Below, one piece after another: positions 30,920 to 41,697 of a stretch of 64,000 bases of DNA. The position numbers were made by a program, and so were the translations under genes. How positions within the stretch are numbered: the stretch's first letter is position 1; every line of letters begins with the position of its first letter. The notes beneath the pieces are model-generated. The model made no database searches, had not been told where the DNA came from, and saw only the letters and a program-made list of their open reading frames with translations. The stretch is taken from positions 18,352,001 to 18,416,000 of the forward strand of contig JBHGNT010000013.1 in NCBI GenBank assembly GCA_043228905.1. Reading direction: 5' to 3'. The stretch comes from Azolla caroliniana (lineage: Eukaryota; Polypodiophyta).

Positions 30920-33434
30920 ATGAAGTGGTGTTGCTGTCTAAGAGGCAAACCTGAAGAATCAAAACCGGCAGATCAAGATACAAGGGAAGCATCAACAGAC
31001 CCAAAACCGGTAGATCAATATACAAGAGAACGATCAGTAGACCCAAAAACGGCAGATCAACATACAAAGGAAGGATCAACAGCCCCAAAACCGGCAGATC
31101 AATATACAAAGAAAGGATCGACAGACCAATATACACGTAGGGAACAATTGAAGATTATATACAACAAACACTTCCGATCAGCAGATCTGTATAGGACCGT
31201 TCGCATCCTGGTAGTGGGACGTTCGGGCTGTGGCAAGACCACCCTCATCCGCTTGATCGTTGGCAAGGAGGGGCCCTGCAATCTTGGGGATAAAGCTGTG
31301 GCCGGTGTCCAGGACATCCGCAAAGAATGGCGGTGCCTGCAGGACGAGGGCCTCCCAGAGCTTGTCATCCATGACAGCAATGGCATGGACGTGCGTGGTG
31401 AAGAGAATCTCCAAACCGTGAAACAGTTCATCGAGGAGCGGCAGAAGAGAAATGAGGAGTCGGAACGGATCAACCTCATATGGTATGTGTTCAGTGCATC
31501 CGACAACAGATTCGCGGATGATTGCAATCTCATGGGGATCGTCGCGGACAGCGCCATTCCGGTGCTTCTCATCATGACATACAACGATATCCCTGAATTG
31601 GTGGAGCAACACGTTACGGATGACAATGTGAATCGGCTTCTAAAAGACATCAGGAATGAGAGGAAGAGGGACAAAATCAAGGCTCAAATGGTGAGGATCG
31701 GCAACAAAGTGAAATTGAACAAAAACACAAATGAAATCACTGGTCTCCAAGACAAGGAACGGCTGAAGGAGATCTCGAAGAAGTCCATGAAGCTTCTGGA
31801 CGACAAATTGAAGTACACATGGATTGCAGCACAGGTGGTGGATCTAGAGGCGAAGCTGGATGCGACCATCACACTGATCCTGGAGTCTGCCAAGTCTGCA
31901 CTACACCTCCCAAACCTTCTGGAGGATGATCAGGAGGTCCAATCCAGACTGTACACCATACATACCAATGTATGTAGCATTTGGAGGGTGCCTGAAGACC
32001 TTAACTCTTGTCTCTTTTACGAACTGCTACTTCGTGAAAGTGATCTTGGAATCAAGGTGACACAGGCAGAGAACACCACATTCCTCATTCATATGCTGGG
32101 AATCCTCATAACAGCCGGGGTAAATTACAAGCTCAGGAAAATGCTGAGCCCTGATGATGAAAGGAAGGCACACAAGGCAAGTAAGGTAGTCACAACCTAC
32201 GAGCTACGAATCCTTTTGGCCATCCTCTTCATCAAGTCCCGGCAAACGAGAGAGAATCGAAGTCTCAACAGCTGGGACACCTCGGCGACTTGGGAACATT
32301 ACAGAGACTTGTGTGCCGAGTTTATGGATCGGTCCAAGGACCACATGCCCGAGTCGGGATTGAACCTGATTAATGTGTTTCGGAAATGGACGACCTCGCC
32401 CGAGACAATCGCGGACCTCATAAGTGACTTCGCGGTCGAGAACTACGAGCTCTACCTTATGGACAGACCCTCTAGTCTGAAGTCTCTTCTCGGAATGTCG
32501 AATGAGACGAATCCGAGACCACATGAAGAAGTTGATGAGGAGGTATGCCCACCTATATATATATATATATATGTATGTATATATAACTTTCAATTCAATG
32601 TCTCCTTGTGCATCTAAGTTTGTCTCATAAATATTCATCCCTATGATATATATATATATACATATGTATATCATGTATGCCTGTTGTTTTCCTTGTTCAA
32701 GCACACTTATTGGTCGACTCCAAATGTTTCATTTACAACCAATTATGCAAGTTTATTTGACTAAGAAATACATAGAAACATGATGAAAACAAAATTTGAC
32801 TCCCTAGATTCGGTGAATTTGTCTACCCAATGACACTTACTTTCTTAACCTTACTTATAATAATTACATCACGACTACTAAATCTTCCTTCTTGTAAATT
32901 AGGGTGCCCGTCACACCAAAGGAAAGAATGTACTCATCGAACAAGATATTCAACCGAAGACAAGAATATTGTTTGATCATATGCGTAAGTTATTGTGCTT
33001 AATAATTGATTTTGTTTCTATAAAGTGCTTACACACATTTGCCTGTTTGTTTTATTTCCCAACATCCAAATATAATCCAGCCCATAACATATAAATAGAT
33101 TCCTACTCGGTTATTTGTGGAAAGTATAATTTGGATTAATCTACATGTACTAACCTAATGTGTGCAAATAGCACCCTTATATAAGCTTCTACGTAAAATA
33201 AATATATCATTCACATGATACTTGTTTTTTATTTATGTTGTAGTGACTAATAAATGGATTCTACCGAATCAAAAGATGGATGACCACGAACTAAGAGATC
33301 TTAAAATATCGTCTCAAGCTATCAAAACCTATCAAGGCATTACGTACACTTATCTTTACGACAATATTTTGAACCAATGGAAAGCATATTCTCCGCGGCT
33401 TTCTGAGAGCATAGATTATATATTGTTCCCCTAA
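30920..33434 (+). CDS. G-domain (P-loop GTPase) protein, three exons, 631 codons
   Basis: Predicted exons are 30920-32542, 32903-32984 and 33244-33434 (donors AG/GTATGC and GC/GTAAGT; acceptors TTAG and GTAG; phases 0 and 1). The start MKWCCCLRGK has three adjacent cysteines that could be palmitoylated. Residues ~15-70 are 13-residue repeats (PKPADQYTKEGST type). The G domain follows: Walker A GRSGCGKTT at ~100-108, G3 DSNG at ~152, and TYND at ~220 where NKxD is expected. A helical tail contains two hydrophobic stretches (FLIHMLGILITAGV; TTYELRILLAILF). The last exon ends SESIDYILFP. Members of this loose TRAFAC-like GTPase group are known from fungi and plants, mostly uncharacterised. Expression is not shown. 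Confidence 0.8.
30961..31130 (+). repeat. 39-bp in-frame minisatellite in exon 1
   Basis: Four to five imperfect 39-bp units encode a 13-residue repeat around KPADQYTKEGSTD. The related copies have about two (25705-25805) and four (28645-28800), so repeat number varies between paralogues without shifting the frame. Confidence 0.85.
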
Positions 33435-34434
33435 TATTAAACATATTTTTGCCAAACATTGTTCAGCTTTATATGTTTGAATTGTTACTTTGCATTGTTG
33501 ATTTTATGTAATGATTTTACAACCCCATTATTGAAAACCTATATATTATAATAAAACTTTAGAATGAAAGCAAAGTGTGATAAATTCAATTAACAAGATC
33601 CCGAGTGCTTGGTACTAATGGAAAGATACCATGGACGAGGATGGTTTGGATGCCCTCAAACCATTCTGCCTCAATGCTTATATTTGATTAACACATTAGC
33701 AACCATTGTTCATCTTGTTCTTGCTCTTACAAACCCATTCAAAATTGTTTCTTGTTTTCTATTGATGGGAACATAATGGTCTTTGGTATTAATATTTTAT
33801 TGCAGATCTTTGGACTCGGTCTCCTTTTCCCGACAATAGACTTTATGTATTATATAAATCATTTACTCTTTCATCATCATTGATATTTATTGTGGATCTT
33901 TGGACTTGCTCTCCTTTTCCCTACAATACACTTTATGTATTATATCCTTGTTCTTATGCTATTTACAACTTCTCACATAAACCATCTCAAGTTTAAATCA
34001 TATTGTAACATTATGGTGAAAGTTTATGACTTCAAATCATTTAGTAACATTGGCATTTAAAGGTCTCCAATTTGAATCATACTCTAGACTATGTTGCATT
34101 GCTCCTTACCCTAATCTTTCGTAACACTATAGTTTAATGAAATTATTCTTGTCAAATCTTGTGCTTCATTCATTTCTTGATCCAAAACTAGCCACTTGAG
34201 CGTCAACACCCAAACGCAACAATTATCTAAGGCACATCCACACCAACATTACAAAAATATATCTTTTAGTTGTGTTTCAATTCAACACATTTATATAATA
34301 TAATGTGCAAATTTGTTCCATATAAATTGGCAATGGTTTTATAAGGATTCCATATCCTTCAATCTTGGTAAATGATCTAGAAATAGCCAAAGTTATATCT
34401 TTGGAGGTTATGTAGACACTCATTTCGACATATG
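33435..34434. other. non-coding downstream flank of the G-domain gene, duplicated at 57554-58290
   Basis: No gene was seen. The sequence aligns with the flank of the decayed copy at 56.4-57.6 kb, including agaaagataccatg and tagcgaaagttatatctttggagg, so gene and flank were duplicated together. Confidence 0.7.
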
Positions 34435-34846
34435 TTACATAACTCTATGGAAACATAGGAGAACAACATTGTGAACAATAAGCTCTTCGAATACTTCTTG
34501 TGCTTTTTCCAACTTGCCACACTTTGCATACAAGTCAAACAATGCAATGCCAAGCACAATATTCTTTTCCAATAATCCTCTCTTTCGAACTTCCAAATGT
34601 ATCTCTTTCTCCATCTCGAGGCCTTTCAGGCTTCCACAAGCTTTCAAGATGGAAACAAAACTTATTGCATTAGGAACTATTCGCTCATCACACATTTGCT
34701 TGAAACATTTCACGCCTTCATCCCCAAATCCATGTTGGGCATATCTAGCAATCAGGGAAGTCCTAGCCACAACATTTCGCACCGAAAGCTCTTCAAACAC
34801 TTCTTATGCCTTCTCAAGCATTCCAAACTTGCAATACATTTTCAAA
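34435..34846 (-). pseudogene. PPR gene fragment
   Basis: About 130 codons match triads 4-5 of the PPR gene at 59.6-62.4 kb, at roughly 60.8-61.2 kb (MYCKFGMLEKA*EVFEELS, YAQHGFGDEGVKCFKQM, LDLYAKCG-like). It has one stop and scattered substitutions. It sits between flank sequence of the G-domain gene and a stray exon-2 tail. The high similarity points to the local PPR gene or a close paralogue as source. Confidence 0.88.
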
Positions 34847-34854
34847 GACAAGAC

Positions 34855-35210
34855 TACCGTTTGACCATCCGTGTAAGTTATTTTCTTAATATTGGTTTTA
34901 TTTCTATAATGTGCTTACACACATTTGCCTATTTGTTTCATTGCTCAACATCCAAATTTTATCTTCCCCATTACATGTGAATAGTTTTCTATTTGGTTAA
35001 TTGTAGAAAGTATAATTTGGATTAATCTACATACTAAGCTTCTACGTAAAATATATAATTCACATGATACTTTTTATTTATGTTGTAGTGAATAATAAAT
35101 GGATCCTACAAAATCAAAAGATGGATGATCACAAACTAAGAGATGTTAAAATATCGTTTGAAGCTATAGAAACCTATCAAAGCATTACATCTAACCTCTA
35201 TCTGCAATGA
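34855..35210 (+). pseudogene. stray exon-2 tail, intron 2 and last exon of a G-domain gene
   Basis: An exon-2 end (gactaccgtttgaccat then gtaagt), an intron and a last exon (35089-35210, WILQNQKMDDHKLRD, ending SNLYLQ*) follow the PPR fragment. They match the tails of remnants 1 and 2 rather than the intact gene, so this is the residue of a further gene copy. Confidence 0.75.
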
Positions 35211-35486
35211 TGACTAAGGATTCGAGATCAAGTAGTAGAAAAATAAACTATGAAGATGTCTTGTAGAGATTAATATCAAACCTGAAACCTTTTAGATTAG
35301 AATAGATAACCTTTATTAGTTCACCTCAAGCCAAAGTAGCCTCTCGTATAGTTTATCAATATACTAAAACTTTCATTGATGTATTCTAAGGAAATAACTT
35401 ATGTCGTTCACCTTACCAATGGACCAATGTTTAGGGAACAAATTCTTTTGGATAGCTAGAGTACCTAGTCAATTGGTTGGAGTAAT

Positions 35487-35672
35487 ATGTGTACGCCTAG
35501 TTATTGGAATTGGGAGCTTGTAGAGAATCTGGGTAATGCCCCAACTATTGGAGGAAAAAAGTGTCACCATTATCGTGATGAGCCTTGCAAATTGTTCAAC
35601 TCATCAATCATCACAAAAGGATTGTTGCTCTACAGTTGCGATCGATCTACAAAATTGAGTCATGAACAATAA
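35487..35672 (+). pseudogene. conserved 61-codon reading (unit 3)
   Basis: This is the third copy of the MCTPSYW to LSHEQ reading, open, with a few substitutions (NWELVENLGNAPTIGGKKC). Function unknown; see the copy at 29456. Confidence 0.35.
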
Positions 35673-35949
35673 AAATTAGTGGAGCCTATTTACACTTCTG
35701 TCTTCCTCTCAAAAGGCAATAATTAATGGCACTGCTGGAAAGTAAACGTCCTTCTCCATGTTAGCATATCCATGGCCACATCATGAGTCGTGCCATTGAT
35801 CATACAGCCGCTTTTTGTCGAGTAATGCTTTTGGGGTACGGATATCTTGATGATTTTTTAAAGGCGGAAACCATTTGCCAGAATGAAAGTGTGTAAGAAA
35901 GCAATCAGATAGATTAGAGTTCACAGAAAATCTTAATAATACAATTATC

Positions 35950-37791
35950 ATGGTCGATTTGATCTGTTCTTGCTTTGATTGTACTTGCGGAAGGAAGAAT
36001 TTGGGAGATCAATGCGTGACAACCCCTCCTCCCAATGGTCAGAATTCCTCGGGGGGAGATCATTGCACGGCCCCAGTTCACCATTATGAGAAGAGCCATC
36101 CAGGGACGAAGCAAATGACATCGGATTTGGCTAATACAGTCATTAGCAACTCTGCACAGGCATCTTCATCGAAGACGGAGGAGTATAGCCATTACTTATA
36201 TGACACACTCCGAATCCTGGTGGTCGGGCGGTCGGGTGCTGGCAAGACCACGCTCATCCGGCTCCTGGTCGGCAAAGGCGGCCCCCAAAAGCTTGGCACC
36301 GACGCAGTGGCCAGCATTCAGAACATTGAGAAAGAATGGCAAGTCCTCAAGACGGAGGGCCTTCCGCAGCTCGTCTTCCATGACAGCAATGGGATGGGTG
36401 TACGCGGCAGCAAGAGCCTCACCGAAGTGAAGAATTTCATCGATTCACGGAATGATTCGAGCCACTTACCAGATAGAATCCATCTGATCTGGTACATCAT
36501 CAGCGCAGCCGATAACAGATTCGCAGACGATGGTGACCTTATGCGTGTGGTGCGGGAGAGCAACATCCCCATGCTGCTCATCATGACCTACAATGATATC
36601 CCCGAGGAAGCCCGCAAGCAACATGTCAGTGACGACAATCTAGACTTGCTTCTCAAATCGGTCGTGGACGAGAAGGAGAAGTCGAAGATCAAACGACAGA
36701 TGGTGCGGATCGGTAACAAAGTGAAGATCGATAAAGATACATGTGAAATAATTGGAGAACCAGACACCCAAGGGCTACGGAACATGTCGAGGCAGACCGA
36801 GATGCTTCTGCACAAGACCGCCAAGTTCACATGGATCGCGGCGCAAGCTGTGGACATATGCACCAAGATCCACGCGACGACCACATTGATTCTGCGAATG
36901 ACCAAGGCGGCTCTTATTGCCAAGGGATTCACGTTTTCCATGAATTCCTTGTCCCTCCTCGTCGTGCTCAACACCTTGGAGACGAACATCTGCAAGATAT
37001 GGAGGGTTCCGACTGAGCTCCGGAAGTCATTGTGGAGCATGTATTTTCGCAACAAAGGATATCGGATGTTTCTTGGCGAGGCATGTCGCGACATGGAGAA
37101 GGTAATGAAAGCGTTGGGTGCTCTCATAATGTTGGTAGTGTCCACCCTTCCGGTGCCAGCAGTACTTACTGTGTCTGTCGTTGGTGGACTACTTCTCAAA
37201 TGGAATCCTGGTGTAAAGGATCCCAATGAGCAGCGCCGTAGCAAAACGACCGTCATGATCATCACATACGCGCTACATCTCCTCTTGGCCATCCTCTTCA
37301 TGAAGGCACAGCAATGGATTAAGAAGCAAGCCGGCCAAGGCCAAGGCCAGCACCAGACCCAGCTCCTGCATGAGCCATGGAATCCGGCACTCACACAAAA
37401 CGATTACATGAGGCTGTGTGAAGAGTTCTTGAAGAATATGGAGACCCACTTCCCTGGTTTAGAACAAGGTGGTAATAGTGGTGGTGGGTCGGCCATTAGC
37501 TCCACATGGGACATCATGTTTAGATCGGACAATGTGGTGCGTTTCATCGACAACTTTGCACTGGAACGATATAAGATGTACTTCCGAGATGCCCACGGTC
37601 ACGATGACAGCCACGTGGTGTCCACTAGACCCACAAACCACCAGGTACCATTCCTCCTCTTCCTCATTCTAGTACTACTAACTTGTCGACGTCGTAGGGT
37701 TACATCCCCGACATTAAGGTTTCCCCCCGCCCCGCTAAATGCCCCACATCCACTTATATCATTAAAATGTTATTTAGGTCAATCCTGAGCT

Positions 37792-37835
<44 letters not shown>

Positions 37836-37904
37836 GATCAAGCAACGATACAAATAACCCACAACACGAAGATCAAGAGATTCTCAACTACGAACAATAT
37901 GAGT
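35950..37904 (+). CDS. G-domain (P-loop GTPase) protein, second diverged gene; 3' exon not located
   Basis: Exon 1 (35950-37644) gives 565 codons and exon 2 (37778-37904) a further 42, with intron phases 0 and 1 as in the gene at 30920. The start MVDLICSCFDCTCGRK is cysteine-rich, a possible lipidation or metal-binding site. Walker A GRSGAGKTT lies at ~93-101, DSNG at ~145 and TYND at ~213 in place of NKxD. Hydrophobic stretches lie at ~388-416 and ~433-450. Exon 2 encodes a Glu-Pro repeat. A donor (gagt/gtaagg) ends exon 2, but no last exon like that of the paralogue was found. If unspliced, the reading ends 612 codons after the start. No stop interrupts either exon, so it is probably functional. 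Confidence 0.78.
37787..37835 (+). repeat. (GAGCCT)n hexanucleotide encoding Glu-Pro repeats
   Basis: About eight GAGCCT units lie in exon 2 of the second G-domain gene and give an (EP)n tract. The unit length keeps the frame whatever the copy number. Confidence 0.85.
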
Positions 37905-37979
37905 GTAAGGTTCTTAAGCATTCATTGTTGTTTTTTATCTTATTTCGTGAACATGCTAATGATATATGCACTAAATATT

Positions 37980-40089
37980 ATATGAGGGAGCAAACTACAA
38001 ACCGTTATCTTATAATTATCACAGCATGCAAAAAATAAGAATTGGATTTATAGAAAAAGGATCTCTAAAAGTAGGCGTATAAGTTACCACATCATACATA
38101 CAATGTTGTCGTATAGAGTCTAGACTACTTGGAAGGGAGGTGAAATAGATTTACACTACCTATAAAAGGCTTTTGACATGGATAAAACACTAGAGGGTAG
38201 ACTCTAGATCACCAATAACCCCTCTTGCTTTTGAGTTGTGGTTCGAAAACTCTTCCAATTTCTCCTTGCAAAGCACCTCAACAAATATAGACTCTTTCCT
38301 AATAGTTGGGAGGTAACCTTTATAAATATTCTAAATGCTTAAGATTGGGTTTCAAAGCTATTGCAATTGTTACACTCCTACCTCTTAAGTCCTCAATTAC
38401 CTCTCCTTTAAAATAATTTTTACGTCCTCAATTACCTCTACCTAAAGTAATTCTCCATTTGATTTGTTGGGCCTTTATCTTGAGTACTCAACATTTCTAA
38501 CAAAATGTCAACATTAATTAAGATCATCGTCTAAACTAGAAGCCCTTGTTCCATGAAAACCCTATCAAGGCCCCATTACTATGAGGGGGATGTCATCCAC
38601 TTCTCCTTCATTGCCTATGAAACATAATTAGGCTCTTAGCAATATATTGTAGTAGTTACAACCATCGTGACGAGTTTCCTCATGTAATGCACCATTCAAA
38701 TCCTCGCATGCATGTGCCTCACATTATATGGGCCTTCTAATTAGTTCTTAAGTTTCCTTCGTACAGTGTTGTTGTCAAAATGATTGGTATATTTCAATGC
38801 TAATTAATAGGGAAGTTATTTATCACCAATGATTAAGTTTTAGGATTTTCAAAACTCTCAACTATGAATAAACCATTTTAAATGGAAACTTTACCTCATA
38901 TTTTCATAGTTTTAGCTTTATCAAACATGTACACATGTCAAACCGCTTACTTCTTCGAAGTTCTTCTTCTTAGTCATTTTGATGGGAGTTGGTCCTTTGA
39001 GAAAGCACGTAGAGCATAGTGTTATACCACCTTATAACTTGTTTAGTCACAAAGAAGGTGATGTTTTATCAATCAATTAGTTACACCGTTCGAATTCTAT
39101 TTGGTATTGTTAATTTAATCCTTACCAGTAAGTCTATGGGGAAGTAAGGTTTCTTTCTTGTGAACCAAAAGGAAATGCCAATAATACTTAAGGGAGTTAT
39201 ACAACACACATGAAGTCCAAATGGGTTCCATCCAAATATTTGTCCTATGGCTCATGATCGAAGGTTGTCTTCAAGTAGGACATCAATCTCTAGCATGAAG
39301 TGTTCCCTTTACCTTATCTCCACGTTGTTTGGTCATTTATAATATGCTAGAGAAGAGTATCAAATGTGTTTAGGTTGGGGAGTAGAACCAAAATGACATC
39401 AAGCTCAAAGATTTTGTGGCTCATGATGATATTTTGTCTTTTGACAAGCACAAAAACTCAAATATAAATAGATTTGTTAGCCAACGTGACCACATATTTA
39501 ACAATTATGGATGATGTACCCACAATTTCTTACCTAGTTGGTGTTGTAATCAATTATTGTAGTGATGTATAACCCCATGGCCATTTTTATTCTTGGTTGT
39601 ACCCACGGATTTCCCATTTCTCAAGAGTGGCCACAACCACAATTGAATTCATGGTGCTTACTAGAAATAGTATATTTCCCGCCATTTTGTGTGCTCCACA
39701 TGATGTGGTGGAAAAAGTGAACTTCACAAGTATGTTTGTGCATCTAGAGTAAATTCACTTGAATCATCCTTTTTTGGAATTGTCCATAAAACATATATTT
39801 CCTCCATATAAGTAGATCAATGTATTTGTAATGGTTGTTACTTTAAATCAGGGCATCTACATTTTGGCAATCCCCTAATAATTTGACCTTGTTCACATGT
39901 TTGTCTTTAATTTTATTTCGTTAGTGCATTTCCTTATTTGGTGCATCGAGAATTTGTACTTCATCAAAATATAGTGAACCCTTTGATACCTCTCTACTTT
40001 TTCGAATGGCTTACCATACTTGAAAATTCAAACTTCTTGTAGTTACTTTTCCTTGTAGAAATCGTGGTAGTATAAAAATGTTGTTGTAT
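37980..40089. other. AT-rich stretch without recognisable gene
   Basis: Nothing supportable was seen. If the second G-domain gene has a last exon it should lie near the start of this stretch. One candidate reading begins after ggag at about 38000 and runs 25-30 codons, but its acceptor is weak. Confidence 0.6.
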
Positions 40090-40316
40090 AGTCCATTAAC
40101 GAATTCGGAAACGTGCCGGGAAGGGTTGTGACATAGATTTACAAGGCTTATACATGGTTTGAGATATTGAGAACAATGTTGTCTCATAAACGAGCGTGCA
40201 TCTGCTACTTGAGAGGGACCACGACAGTCTTGGTCCAGGGAGTCAAAAAGATGGGGGAGTCAAATGGGATTAGTAAGTAAAAGAAAACTGTCCATTGAAG
40301 AAAAGACTAGTTGATG
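40090..40316. repeat. dispersed repeat R, left part (copy interrupted by element B)
   Basis: This aligns with 51414-51640 (shared gggttgtgacatagatttac and gctacttg block). It ends gactagttgatg, where the LTR of B begins. The continuation of R at 51640-51800 is GAAGAAA-rich, like the right flank of element A. Confidence 0.82.
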
Positions 40317-40655
40317 TGTTGAGAAACAAACTCAATTCCTCTAGTGTGGAAACACACCTTTGGAATACCCAAGCGTGTGAACATCGATCGCACCTCCTTG
40401 TATCATAAACTAAGTGTCATAGAAGTTAAGTCCTATGACACATATTTAGTATGTAGTTAAGTCACCACCTCTTTTTCAAGTGGTGGTTGTAGTGAGAGAA
40501 CATAGAGAGAAGGTGACTACATAAGGATCTTCACCTCCTCTTTGTAATTATTGGTTATTTTATTATCTTGTCAATATAGTTTTACCATTTTCTCTCCCTC
40601 TCTCTCTCTCACACATACACCTTCTGCTACACAGAATAATATTCGCTTCTTTACA
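40317..40655 (+). repeat. 5' LTR of element B
   Basis: This 339-bp LTR starts TGTTGAGAAAC and ends TTTACA. The primer-binding site after it is degraded (TGATATAAGAGTG against TGGTATCAGAGC). It aligns with the LTR at 2246-2577. Confidence 0.87.
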
Positions 40656-40815
40656 TGATATAAGAGTGATTGGTAACTTGATCCAAACTCATCCTCACAT
40701 GTTGTGTATACGCTGACTTTCACGGAAAACCGATTGATCGCTATAGCAACAACCTGCATAGTTTGTATCAAGAGAAGCAGGACAAGAAAACTAGCTCCAA
40801 CCAAAACACTTCAAC

Positions 40816-41541
40816 ATGAACACTCAAATGGGAAGCGCTCTTCCTATAGAGAAACTCGATAGAAACAACTTCGCATCTTGGGAGTACAAGATGCACCAAT
40901 ACCTTGTGGGTCAAGGCTATTGGAGCTATGTCGAAGGAGCACAAGAAAATCAACCCAACCCCGCACATGCCGACCACCTAGCTTGGGAGCAAGTGGCGAG
41001 TTGCGTCGGCTACATCCGAGAGGAGTGGGGGAGCCTCAAAAAGATATTTGCGGCCAACACAACCACACGAAAACTTCAACTCTGCCAAGCGCTGAATAAC
41101 ATACAACAAAGTGATATGTCAATAGGCAACTACATCTTGAAGATCAAGGAGCTGTGCGACTTCCTCGGGTCGATCAATGTCAACATTGACGACAATGAAA
41201 TGGTGCAGATATGCCTCGGCGGCATAGCACCTCAGTTCGGCGCAATAAGGTCGGTCGTCCTCGCGAGAGAAAATCCTCCCTCATTCTTCGATCTCCAATC
41301 GATGATACTGGTCGAAGAAAGCCATGTCCAAACAAGAGGCAACAAATCAGACGAACAAATACTCTACACGAACTCAAATAGAGGAAGAGGGCAAGTCCAT
41401 GGAAGAAGGGGCCAATCAGGCCGAGGCCGAAACGATGAAAGAATGTCCCATGAGCACAACTTTTATCGGCAAGAAGTCGAATACTCACGACCAAGAGCGT
41501 TTGGAAGAAGGGGGAGCAATCATGCCAAACCAAGCCAATAG
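40816..41541 (+). pseudogene. copia B gag with internal deletion
   Basis: The reading MNTQMGSALPIEKLDRNNF is open for 241 codons. About 25 residues are missing after VASCVGYI compared with element C. The zinc knuckle downstream (CGYCGKFGH*EAKC, near 41560) carries a TAG. Confidence 0.87.
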
Positions 41542-41697
41542 AAAAATTCCATCTAGTGCGGATATTGTGGTAAATTTGGCCACTAGGAGGCAAAGTGTTG
41601 GAGAAAGAAGAGTGAGTCGGCCTTCCCAAGCTGACAACTCACCAACTACACCTCCAACTCTGGCTACGATGATCATGGCAGAATGTTTGTAATGAGG

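Larger units (their letters stand above)
29786..35817 (+). repeat. tandem unit 3 of the G-domain array (contains the intact gene)
   Basis: This is the longest unit. It has the marker, the KRRKKLIDKFSY block, (CT)n at 30402-30435, (GT)n at 30567-30599, the intact three-exon gene, a PPR gene fragment on the minus strand, a second copy of the gene's last intron and exon, the 61-codon reading, and the next marker. Confidence 0.8.

Noticed and set aside
30920-33434. Calling the G-domain genes AIG1/GIMAP immune GTPases or septins
   Set aside because: Walker A and a tandem arrangement fit, but the conserved box of AIG1 proteins and the septin-unique element were not recognised, and G4 is different. 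Only a generic P-loop GTPase label is supportable.
36200-36430. Small readings inside the exons of the G-domain genes, in other frames and on the other strand
   Set aside because: They overlap a long coding exon with clear family motifs and have none themselves.
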